From CALCCV01 sp964388665 (GTDB taxonomy: Bacteria > Bdellovibrionota > Bdellovibrionia > Bdellovibrionales > Bdellovibrionaceae): a DNA stretch of 40,770 bases. Location of the stretch: contig CAYMBJ010000035.1 of the NCBI GenBank assembly GCA_964388665.1, positions 1-40,770 on the forward strand. The letters are read 5' to 3'. This document shows, piece by piece, positions 26,771 to 35,000 of this stretch (its first letter is position 1; every line of letters starts with the position of its first letter). The notes under the pieces are model-generated. The model was not told where the DNA came from. It saw nothing but the letters and a program-made list of their open reading frames with translations, and searched no databases. Both the position numbers and the translations under genes were made by a program.

Positions 26771-27454
26771 TTACTTTTTTGCATCTTTTGCTGGAGCAGC
26801 AGCCTTTTTGTCGTCCGCTTTAGCGCCGGCAGCAGGAGCTCCAGCAACAGGCGCGGCAGCTGTAGCAGCAGCAGCCACAGGAGCTGCAACCACTTCGTCC
26901 TCTTGCTTATTCACAACAGCAATGGTCAAGGCCGCTGGCGAAATCACTTTTACGGTCTTAGGAATTTGCAAATCTGAAACGTGTAGAGCCGTCCCTAGGC
27001 CCATTTGCGAAACATCAGCAGTAAAGAACTCAGGAATTTCAGTTGGCAAACATTCAATTTCGATCTCACGATTGACCTGATTGAGTAGGCCACCCTCGGC
27101 CAAACCAACGGGTTTGCCCTCAAGGCGAATCTCAACTTCTACGCGAACGGTTCTGGTCAGATCCAAGGCGAAAAAATCAACATGAACTGGGCGCCGAGTG
27201 AGAGGGTGCACATCAACTGACTTCATCAAGACAACTTTGCCTTGCGCTTTTGATGTGGAGCTCTTTAAGTCAAAAAGGGCATTCTCATAGGCGCGGGTGT
27301 TGTACTTAACCACTTCATTTTCGTGTATAAATACATTCATAGGATCCAGAGATCCGTAAATAACTGCGGGAATCTTTTTTTCTCGGCGAAGAGCGCGGCT
27401 TGTGTGTTTACCAGTCATTCGATCTTCTACGGTCAGTTCAACTCGTTGTTTCAT
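26771..27454 (-). CDS. rplY: 50S ribosomal protein L25 (Ctc form)
   Basis: This 227-aa protein binds 5S rRNA. It is the long form: an N-terminal L25 domain (SRALRREKKIPAVIYG, then HPLTRRPVHVDF) and a C-terminal TL5-like beta domain (GKPVGLAEGGLL, EIPEFFTADVS), followed by an Ala/Lys-rich tail from about residue 195. The low-complexity tail is common in this family. It lies between prs and pth, the conserved order in many bacteria, with a 189-bp gap after prs that holds a short repeat array. Confidence 0.94.
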   Translation of the reverse strand: MKQRVELTVEDRMTGKHTSRALRREKKIPAVIYGSLDPMNVFIHENEVVKYNTRAYENALFDLKSSTSKAQGKVVLMKSVDVHPLTRRPVHVDFFALDLTRTVRVEVEIRLEGKPVGLAEGGLLNQVNREIEIECLPTEIPEFFTADVSQMGLGTALHVSDLQIPKTVKVISPAALTIAVVNKQEDEVVAAPVAAAATAAAPVAGAPAAGAKADDKKAAAPAKDAKK

Positions 27455-27497
27455 TGTCGTTGTCCTCTCAAGTTCAATTTTCTAATTCAATTCTAAA

Positions 27498-27539
27498 ACT
27501 TAGTATAGTTACTTAGCTTAATTACTTAGCATCACTTAG
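27498..27539. repeat. Four ACTTAG repeats upstream of rplY
   Basis: ACTTAG occurs at 27498, 27511, 27524 and 27534 (CTAAGT on the minus strand). Spacing is 13, 13 and 10 bp, near one helical turn. They lie 44-85 bp upstream of the rplY start in the prs-rplY gap. They might be a protein-binding array or part of the message leader. Confidence 0.4.
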
Positions 27540-27643
27540 CTGATTTCCAATTTCTCGTTAACAGTCTCTCAGCAACGTATCTATTTTTCAAAAAGCACTT
27601 TTAGGATTCGCTTCATACCTTTTCTGTCTCGTCTTTGCCGGTC

Positions 27644-28588
27644 CTAGTCGAACAGGCTGCTAACAGAGTCATTGCCAAAAATTCTCTTAATGGCTTCAGC
27701 CAAAACCGGAGCCATTGATACCACCTCAATTTTGCCCGTCTTTTTGGCTTCTTCAGACAGAGGGATCGTGTCGCTCACCCACAACTTTTCGAGCTTACTC
27801 TCGCAGATGCGTCCCAAAGCAGGTCCTGATAACACAGGGTGAGTCGCAACAGCAAACACCTTTTTTGCTCCATTTTTTATCAAGCTGTCAACTCCCTGAG
27901 TGAGTGTACCTGCTGTGTCAATCATATCGTCCAATATTACGGCGACTCTGTCCTTCACATCGCCAATCAGATGGAGGGCCTTGGCCTCATTTGGACCTGA
28001 GCGGCGCTTATCGATAATGGCAATGCTCGCATCGATACGCTTAGCAAAGGCGCGGCACCTTTCGACGCCACCGGCATCGGGGCTGACGACCACATATTCT
28101 TGGCCAAAGCCCATATTCTCGCGCCAACTGCGCGCAAAAGTAGGAATGGCAAAGAGGTGATCCACCGGAACATTAAAAAAACCCTGAATCTGAGCTGCAT
28201 GCAGGTCCACAGCCACCACACGGTCAGCGCCAGCAGTGGTCAATAGGTCAGCAACACACTTTGCGGAGATCGGGGCCCGCGGGGCCACTTTGCGATCCTG
28301 GCGGGCATAGCCATAATAAGGAATGACAGCGGTGACATGCTCCGCGGAGGCTCTTTTGAGAGCGTCGAGCATGATAAAAAATTCCATATAATTTTCGTTC
28401 ACTGGGGGGCAGGTGCTTTGAATTAGGAAAACATGGTGTCCGCGGACGCTCTCCTGAATCTCACATTGGATTTCGCCATCGGCAAAACGACTGACTTGCG
28501 AGTGACCCAGTTCCGTGCCGAGCGCCTCGGCCACTTTTTTTGCCAACAAGGGATTGGAGTTACCAGCAAAAATCTTCATCCCATCCAC
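27644..28588 (-). CDS. prs: Ribose-phosphate pyrophosphokinase
   Basis: Prs makes PRPP from ribose-5-phosphate and ATP, feeding nucleotide, histidine and tryptophan synthesis. The 314-aa protein shows the family start MKIFAGNSNP, the catalytic loop segment AVDLHAAQIQGFF with the metal-binding DLH, and the PRPP-binding box VVSPDAGGVERC, and a ribose-phosphate loop ILDDMIDTAGT. The start is taken as GTG at 28588 because an AGGAGG lies 6 nt upstream; the ATG at 28579 would leave 15 nt of spacing. Confidence 0.95.
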   Translation of the reverse strand: MDGMKIFAGNSNPLLAKKVAEALGTELGHSQVSRFADGEIQCEIQESVRGHHVFLIQSTCPPVNENYMEFFIMLDALKRASAEHVTAVIPYYGYARQDRKVAPRAPISAKCVADLLTTAGADRVVAVDLHAAQIQGFFNVPVDHLFAIPTFARSWRENMGFGQEYVVVSPDAGGVERCRAFAKRIDASIAIIDKRRSGPNEAKALHLIGDVKDRVAVILDDMIDTAGTLTQGVDSLIKNGAKKVFAVATHPVLSGPALGRICESKLEKLWVSDTIPLSEEAKKTGKIEVVSMAPVLAEAIKRIFGNDSVSSLFD

Positions 28589-28678
28589 TATCGGCCTCCT
28601 TCTGTGGCAATCATTAAGGCGAATTCAACGACATGTGAAACCGCGAATAAAAATTTACCAAATCACCTGAAGACCTAA

Positions 28679-28697
28679 CAAATGCTCGTGGCATTTG
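28679..28697 (-). other. Hairpin between rdgB and prs
   Basis: CAAATGC, five bases, then GCATTTG forms a perfect 7-bp stem; a competing TCGTG/CACGA pairing overlaps it. It lies 24 nt after the rdgB stop and has no T run on the minus strand, so it is more likely an RNA-processing or attenuation structure than a terminator. Confidence 0.35.
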
Positions 28698-28720
28698 TCA
28701 CGAACAAACCAATAACAAAC

Positions 28721-29368
28721 CTATGATCCTGACTGCGCCATTTTTTCTAACCACGCGCGCACGGCGAGGCTTCGGTGTGAGTGCATTTGCTTGTAACCAG
28801 GTCCCAGCTCAGCGATGGTTTTTTGTCCATCAGAAGCGGGCGAAGCATTTGCTTGCGTTGAATTTGCGGGAATAAAGACAGGATCGTAGCCAAAGCCATG
28901 CTGCCCTTTGGGAACCTTGGCTATGCTGCCATTCCACTCACCCTGAAAGGACCACTCTTCACCACTGGGAGTGATGACCACTAGCGAACAAATAAATTTA
29001 GCAGAGCGATCTTGGACATTCCTTAGGCTCATCATTTTCAAAAGTTTCGTATAATTTTCGGTGGCGGAGGCCTTTTCGCCCGCATATCTGGCGCTATGGA
29101 TCCCGGGCAGGTCGCCCAAGCCGGCCACGCTGAGGCCGGAGTCCTCGCCCAGCACCCACACTTGCTTTTTGACGGCAGCCAAGGTCCTGGCTTTGATTTG
29201 GGCGTTCTCCAAAAAAGTTTTGCCGGTTTCGGGGCGGGTCGAAAATCCTGGGATTTCTTTTTGCAGATGCACCTGCGGTGCCCCGCCTGGCAGATTGCTG
29301 AGGGGCTTTAGGAGCATTTTGATTTCTTCAAGTTTGCCAACATTGTCGGAGGCGAGCCACACTTCCAT
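28721..29368 (-). CDS. rdgB: XTP/dITP diphosphatase (RdgB/HAM1 family)
   Basis: This enzyme removes inosine- and xanthosine-type triphosphates from the nucleotide pool. The start at 29368 (215 aa) is preferred to an in-frame start 57 bp upstream, because it gives the family N-terminus WLASDNVGKLEEI, has an AAAGGA ribosome-binding site and leaves a 4-bp gap after rph instead of an overlap. Other motifs are TFLENAQIKA, GEDSGLSVAGLGDLPGIHSAR and GYDPVFI. An Ala- and Ser-rich ASPASDG replaces the usual loop near residue 175. The rph-rdgB pair is widely conserved. Confidence 0.93.
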   Translation of the reverse strand: MEVWLASDNVGKLEEIKMLLKPLSNLPGGAPQVHLQKEIPGFSTRPETGKTFLENAQIKARTLAAVKKQVWVLGEDSGLSVAGLGDLPGIHSARYAGEKASATENYTKLLKMMSLRNVQDRSAKFICSLVVITPSGEEWSFQGEWNGSIAKVPKGQHGFGYDPVFIPANSTQANASPASDGQKTIAELGPGYKQMHSHRSLAVRAWLEKMAQSGS

Positions 29369-29372
29369 AAAG

Positions 29373-30116
29373 CTATCCTTTGGGCAGTGGAAAAAAACTG
29401 CCAATGCAAGATTCTTGAACGGCAAATATTTGACGGCAGGCCTTTTCTGCCAAGTCCATCATGCCCAAAAGCTGATCCTTGCGAAAGGGCTCCGTCTCGG
29501 CGGTGCCCTGGAGTTCCACAAAGTGGCCCTCGTGAGTCATGACAAAGTTCATATCGGTGCTAATGGCCGAATCTTCTTCGTAGTTGAGATCCAGCAGCAA
29601 ATTCTCTTTGTGCAGGCCCACGGAAATCGCGCTCACATAGCGAGTGAGAGGCAGTGCCTTGATTTCGCCAAGCTCATAGAGCTTGTTGAGGGTGAGAGCC
29701 AGAGCTACAAATCCACCGGTGATGGCCGCAGTGCGGGTGCCGCCATCTGCGTGCAAGACATCACAATCGATAATGATCTGCTTTTCAGGCATCTTTTGTA
29801 GATCTACAGCTGCTCGCAGACTGCGCCCAATCAGGCGCGAGATCTCTTGAGTGCGGCCACTGTTGAGAGCCTTGTCCCGCTTGATGCGCTGATGAGTGGA
29901 GCGTGGGAGCATGCCATACTCTGCTGTCACCCAGCCTCTTTGCGTTCCTGATAGCCAGGAAGGAGGTTTAGGTTCATAAGTCGCCGCACACAGAACCTTG
30001 GTTTTGCCATAGGTCACCAGCGCCGAGCCTTCTGCGTGTTCTGCAACTTGAGTTTCAATTGCAATGGGGCGGGTTTGCGAAAAATCGCGATTGTCAGATC
30101 GTTGCCATTGTGCCAA
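29373..30116 (-). CDS. rph: Ribonuclease PH
   Basis: Rph trims the 3' ends of tRNA precursors by phosphorolysis. The 247-aa protein begins with RSDNRDFSQTRPI. It continues with EGSALVTYGKTKVLCAAT, the GWVTAEYGMLPRST motif, RLIGRSLRAAVDL, the phosphate-binding DCDVLHADGGTRTAAITGG, and DLNYEEDS. All key residues are visible and the length is typical. It lies between the amidase and rdgB on the same strand. Confidence 0.95.
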   Translation of the reverse strand: MAQWQRSDNRDFSQTRPIAIETQVAEHAEGSALVTYGKTKVLCAATYEPKPPSWLSGTQRGWVTAEYGMLPRSTHQRIKRDKALNSGRTQEISRLIGRSLRAAVDLQKMPEKQIIIDCDVLHADGGTRTAAITGGFVALALTLNKLYELGEIKALPLTRYVSAISVGLHKENLLLDLNYEEDSAISTDMNFVMTHEGHFVELQGTAETEPFRKDQLLGMMDLAEKACRQIFAVQESCIGSFFPLPKG

Positions 30117-30154
30117 AGGCGGCCTCCTGAATTATCGATTGAATAGAAAGAGCA

Positions 30155-30186
30155 CTAGCCTCAACTCGACAATAGACTCTGGCTAG
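30155..30186 (-). repeat. Hairpin element, copy 1 (GTCGAGTTGAGGCTAG type)
   Basis: A 32-nt element has CTAGCC/GGCTAG arms. Its 20-nt 3' part on the minus strand is identical to the element at 37492-37511. It starts about 8 nt after the stop of the amidase gene in the sense direction and has no T run. Confidence 0.7.
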
Positions 30187-30193
30187 CAGAAAA

Positions 30194-30970
30194 TCAAGGA
30201 GGCGATACGCTTCGATTTTGAATTTTATCTTTCAGATTCAAGAGTGTCTGCTTGATGGCGGCTACGATCTGCTTTTGCACCTGAGCGTCTTTTAGGCGTT
30301 TGCGCTCGGCCGGATGGCTCAGATAGCCAATTTCAATCAAGATCGAGGGTGTGCCTTGATTTTTGGTGAGCACATAAAAGGGTGCCTGCCGAATGCTGTT
30401 CTTGCGCGGAGTTATTGGCCACAGATTTTTTAGATTTTGCGAAAAGCGGTAGGTCTGTAGCAGTTGCCCGTTGGTATGTAGCTCCTTGAGAATGGTTTCG
30501 AGCTCTGTTTCTTTTGCGCTTTCTTCAGAGTTGGGGAGCTGAACAAAATTGCGTATATAAAACTCCGCGCCCTTTCGTTTTGAGCTTTCGGAGGCATTGG
30601 CATGAATGCTCAAAAACAGATTGGGGACAGAGTCGTGGCTCAGCTGCACCCTCTCTTCAAGAGAGAGGGTCGTGTCCTCATCTCTGGTCATGGTAATCAC
30701 AATGCCGGCGGTTTCGGACAACTCCTGCTTTAGCTGCTTTGAAATCTGCTGTACCAAATCTTTTTCGAAGATCCCGCCATAGCGCGCACCCAGATCCGCG
30801 CCGCCATGTCCAGGATCAATCACCACGTGAAATTCGGCGGGAGCAGCGGCAAAGGCAGTGGAGATAAATGCAGTAGCAATAAATGCAGATACGAATGAAA
30901 GGACGAGCAAAACCTGTGAGGTCAGTTGCCTTCTTAAAATAAATCTTATGGTCCTCATAACTTTGTGCAT
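30194..30970 (-). CDS. Secreted N-acetylmuramoyl-L-alanine amidase (Amidase_3)
   Basis: This 258-aa zinc enzyme cleaves the bond between MurNAc and the stem peptide of peptidoglycan. A long signal peptide ends after AFA (about residue 41). Zinc ligands and the catalytic Glu are seen in VIDPGHGG (His55), FEKDL (Glu69), SIHANA (His123), and ILIEIGYLSHP (Glu near 217), the AmiABC/CwlM order. There is no AMIN, SPOR or LysM targeting domain, so it is a minimal form. The Met at residue 5 is an equally good start; no clear ribosome-binding site decides. It faces away from the barrel gene at 31139 across a 168-bp gap. Confidence 0.9.
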   Translation of the reverse strand: MHKVMRTIRFILRRQLTSQVLLVLSFVSAFIATAFISTAFAAAPAEFHVVIDPGHGGADLGARYGGIFEKDLVQQISKQLKQELSETAGIVITMTRDEDTTLSLEERVQLSHDSVPNLFLSIHANASESSKRKGAEFYIRNFVQLPNSEESAKETELETILKELHTNGQLLQTYRFSQNLKNLWPITPRKNSIRQAPFYVLTKNQGTPSILIEIGYLSHPAERKRLKDAQVQKQIVAAIKQTLLNLKDKIQNRSVSPP

Positions 30971-31138
30971 ATAAATTGATTTTAATTTATTTTCTGAACC
31001 TTGTCTTTATGACCTGGACGTTTGCTTTTTGCCATTAGCATTTCTTATTGCTGATCAATGCGAAAGCCTAGAGCCATAAGGATTCCAGAAGATCTGGCAG
31101 GCTCCTTGCTTAGACATTCATCTAGGGAGGGGCTGGCT

Positions 31139-32011
31139 TTGGTAAAGAAAAAGCAAAGAGTATTTTTTAATCGACAGACAAAGGCTCTGACAAAAGCGAA
31201 GGTATTAATTGCAGTCTTCGCTGGGGTGAGTTTGAGCGTGAGCCACGGTCTTTGTGACAATGCCGCCAGCGCAGTGGCGGGGGATTCCCCCTGGTCACTG
31301 AGTTCTCAGCTGTCGTTTTCGACTCCTGCTTATCAGGAGGAGGGAATAGAACCTCAAAACGATTTGGAACTTTTGTTTTTGCCCTCGTACAAAATCAATC
31401 AAGACTACACGGTGTCTCTTCGAACAGAGTATGGCGAGGATCTCAAGAATCGCTCAAAGTCAGAAATCAACTTGGCAAGATTGTCACTGGGGTACCGCGC
31501 AGTAGAGCTGCAACCCTTTTGGAAATTGGCACCCAGTGTTCGCTATGCCATTCCGGTCAAGCAGGCGGATCGAGAGGAGGGCAACTACAACGGCAGTCTC
31601 AGTATTGCTTCGGTGCTGAGCTTGGATAGTGAAAGAGCCTTGCAGCCCGATTGGAGTCTGAGCCTCGGCGCTGTTTTAACAAAAAACTTTTTTGTTTATG
31701 ACACCGATGTTAGTGGAGCGAGCACCATCTCCCAGTCGGCTGCTATGAGCATCGACGTCAGTAAAAGATTTGGTTTGTGGAGTGTGAATTTGGTGGGCGG
31801 TTACTCTTATGCTTCGACATTTTCCGGGGACTACAAACAGATTTTTGAAATCACAGAGGAGGTCTCTTACAACCTCTCAACTCAGTGGTCGGCGTTGCTG
31901 GGGCACACCAATTCGGCAAGTCCATTTTTGGCCGATGGGATTTCGTCGAATTTACAGATCGTTGATGAAACCAGTTCGCGGCTCTATGTAGGAGCGGCCA
32001 TTTCACTTTGA
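31139..32011 (+). CDS. Putative outer-membrane beta-barrel protein
   Basis: The start is taken as TTG at 31139 because GGGAGGGG lies 6 nt upstream; an ATG at 31058 in the same frame has no ribosome-binding site. The 290-aa product has a basic n-region, a hydrophobic stretch (VLIAVFAGVSLSV) and then a beta-rich body of alternating aromatic and polar strands with Asp/Asn-Gly turns, ending YVGAAISL. The pattern fits a small outer-membrane barrel or porin-like channel, with no recognised family. It precedes the metzincin by 70 bp on the same strand and could share its transcript. Confidence 0.65.
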   Translation: MVKKKQRVFFNRQTKALTKAKVLIAVFAGVSLSVSHGLCDNAASAVAGDSPWSLSSQLSFSTPAYQEEGIEPQNDLELLFLPSYKINQDYTVSLRTEYGEDLKNRSKSEINLARLSLGYRAVELQPFWKLAPSVRYAIPVKQADREEGNYNGSLSIASVLSLDSERALQPDWSLSLGAVLTKNFFVYDTDVSGASTISQSAAMSIDVSKRFGLWSVNLVGGYSYASTFSGDYKQIFEITEEVSYNLSTQWSALLGHTNSASPFLADGISSNLQIVDETSSRLYVGAAISL

Positions 32012-32081
32012 TTTCAATTTGTTTTTACATTGTATTTGCTTTGACAAAGAGATTTTGAACAATTTTCGGGGGAGAGAGACT

Positions 32082-35000
32082 ATGAAAAAAAAGGGGATGG
32101 AAGTGGGGGAGCTGCGGAGTCTGCCAGAGACAAAAATGGCTTCGAATTTTGGTTTGCATGAGTATTCGCGGTCTGGCTTGTGGTCTGGTTTGCGTGGAAG
32201 CTTCCAAGTCAGCTTAAAAGTCTTTGTTGGAGCTTCGCTTTTGTTGAGCGTGGCGTGCACGAAGTCGCGCGACACCAAGTTGGCCGACGATATTGACCCA
32301 AAAAATCAGACAGCGGCCTTTGCAATAGCGGATCTGTTGGCGCAAGAGCTAGTGCTGGCCGCCGCTCCAGTCGAAAATGAATCGCAAAGTGAATCACAAA
32401 AACAAACGCAAGATTTGGCTTCAAAAGAAAAGGCGCAGCTTGCCGCCCAACAGGAAAAAGGGCTTTCGGTTGTTAATGACGCCACTGTTCCTTCTCCTTA
32501 TAAGTTCATGTTCAAGAAAGTACAACTTTTGGGGCAAGATTTAGAAGTTAAAGTCGTTTTTGAGGTCACACAGGACAAAGTGACTGGCTATAAGGTCATA
32601 TCCGATCCGCAAAAAGTTTCGGCTCTGGAACGGCAACTGGCCAGAACCATTCGCGGCAACGTTCTGGCCGTGCCGATCTTTAAAATTCCTGTTGTCAAGT
32701 GGGGTCGCCTGGTTCGCGAAAAAGACGATGATGGCCACACGACAAATAAGTTAATCATTCAAGAGGTGGCGAGTTTTGATCAGGCCGATCATGTGGCTTT
32801 GAGTATACGCGCAGCTGATGTTGAGGTGGTGCGTTTGGCGCCCAGTCCAGAGACAGAGAAAGACAACATTTTGGTGGCAAGTAAGCTGAATGGACAGATT
32901 CTCACACTCAAAACTATGAAAGATGTGTACAATCTGGATGTGACGCTTCTTTCTGTCGAAGATCCTGAAGCAAAGTTTTTAGTGAAGTTAGACAGCGAGG
33001 GTCTGCATTTCTTTTTGATAACTGATAAAAAATCCAAGTACCTGAGCGCCGAAGAAAAACGTGCCATTGAAATTGGAAAAAATCATCCAGATCTGCAGGA
33101 ATGCACTAAGGAGATTCAAGGTGATAGTGCCAACTGCATTCTTGCCCTGCGAGGAGAGGTGGAGGTCACGTTTGTCGAGCCTTATTTTAGTCCTACAGAC
33201 TCAAAGGAAGATGAGAAATCAGAATTCAGTTTTCGTGCAGTCCGTGCCGGCGAAAAATCTGAATTGGTAAAGCTCAGCTCCGGGGCTGCGGTGAAGCCTT
33301 CAGATGATTCGCTATTTCGTGGTCTTACGCCGATGACTGCGATCATTGGTCATAAGTTTGCCATGCGCCGAGTGGTTGAGGACGTGTCTAATAATTTTGT
33401 GATCCCACTTGGATTTTCGGGCCCAACCAATATAGTTGAACTGATTCCAAAATCTGGCTCGATGGTGGTTCGTCGCGTGGACAATCTGCTGGCGGCTGGT
33501 ATTAATCAGAGCGTTGACCAGGAAGAGCTTATGAGCCTGGCGGCCAGTTATTACATTTTGAAGAAGCGCGATGCCGACGGCAGTATCTTGCCGGTGCCAC
33601 GACTGATCGCCGTACAGCCACAGCAAGCCGAAGTTGTAAAGATTCACTGGTTAAAGAACTCGTTGCCAATTTCCAATTCTCCATTGGATCAGTTGGGCTA
33701 CGGCCAGTGCTTTGATGTAGTTAAAAAAGAGATGTCGGCCGAGTCTCTGCGAGATGAGTTGAGCGAGCGTGGATTTTTGGGCTTTACACAGGAGATGAGT
33801 GTCAGCGTAAAGGCGATGGAATGTTTGACCAATAGCTCAGCTCTCAATGGCTATGCTATCGATGATTTGGTGCAAACAGTTCACAACATTCGCGAGCGCA
33901 TTTCGCTGCTTTTGGTAGAATCAGCCAATCCAGAAAAAGAAAATCGCCCCTTGCGAAAGGGGCTCCTCGAGCCCATCAACGATCTGCCCTACTATGCACA
34001 AAAAGCCTTGGGCTTTGGTGCTTTCACAATTGCCAACAAGCGCTACGATCAATTTCTCAATTATGGCAGCAAGGACACCACAGAGTCGCGTATGGTACTC
34101 AATGATTTTCGTGAAGGGCGCAAAATGGTCTATGTGTTGGGAGGTCTGTCGGATCACAACCCACGCCGAGCGCAGATCATAGAGTCCACTAAAGAGGTTT
34201 TTGCAGACTGGAATCGTGCTTTTCGCGAAGCCTTTGCTGGCACCCCGTTGGAGCGCAGCTCTGACTATGTGGAAATTTTGGTGGATGGTGACGACATCGA
34301 AATGGGCAATCTTGGCGATTTGGATCGCAACTACATCTGGTATGTGGAGAGAGCCTTTGACGCGGGTCTTTTGGGTGTGGCACAGATGGCGCCGCACCCG
34401 AAGTCAGGTGTGGACATCGCTGCCAATGTGGTGATGTACGGTGGTGGTTTTGAAAATCAATTGGGGCATTTTCAACGAGTGGCCCAGGCAAGAGCAGACG
34501 CCAAGAAAATGCACAGACAGGCCATTGCCCTAGAGACGCAGCGCTTGCGAGCGGCAGAAACTGTTTTGGCAATTCAGTTGTCTGCACCTGGAGCTCCCAC
34601 TGCTGGCGTCGCTGCCGCCGCAAAAATGCAAACAGATCAGAAAGATCAGGCTGATGGTCAACGGCTAGAGGTCCCGCCATTGGCAAGTTCTGAAGTTCTC
34701 AGCCTCAATTGGCAGGAGAGCTTGAGTGCCGCTTCATTAAAGAAACTGGCACGATCGAGTGATGATCTTGCGCACCTTGCACTTGGCGACAAGGTGAAAA
34801 AAGAAAAGTTATACAAGAAAATCGCGGCTAAAGGATACGGGCACATCTTGACTAGACTAATGGAAAATATCAAAGATCAAGATGCTTGGTCAGATTCGCT
34901 GAAACTGGAGGCCTTGAGTGTCGAAGCAATTTTGGCAGACCCAGAGAGCAAACTTTCGCCTCAGGATAAGAAAAGTCTGACTCAGACTCTTGCAAAAAAG

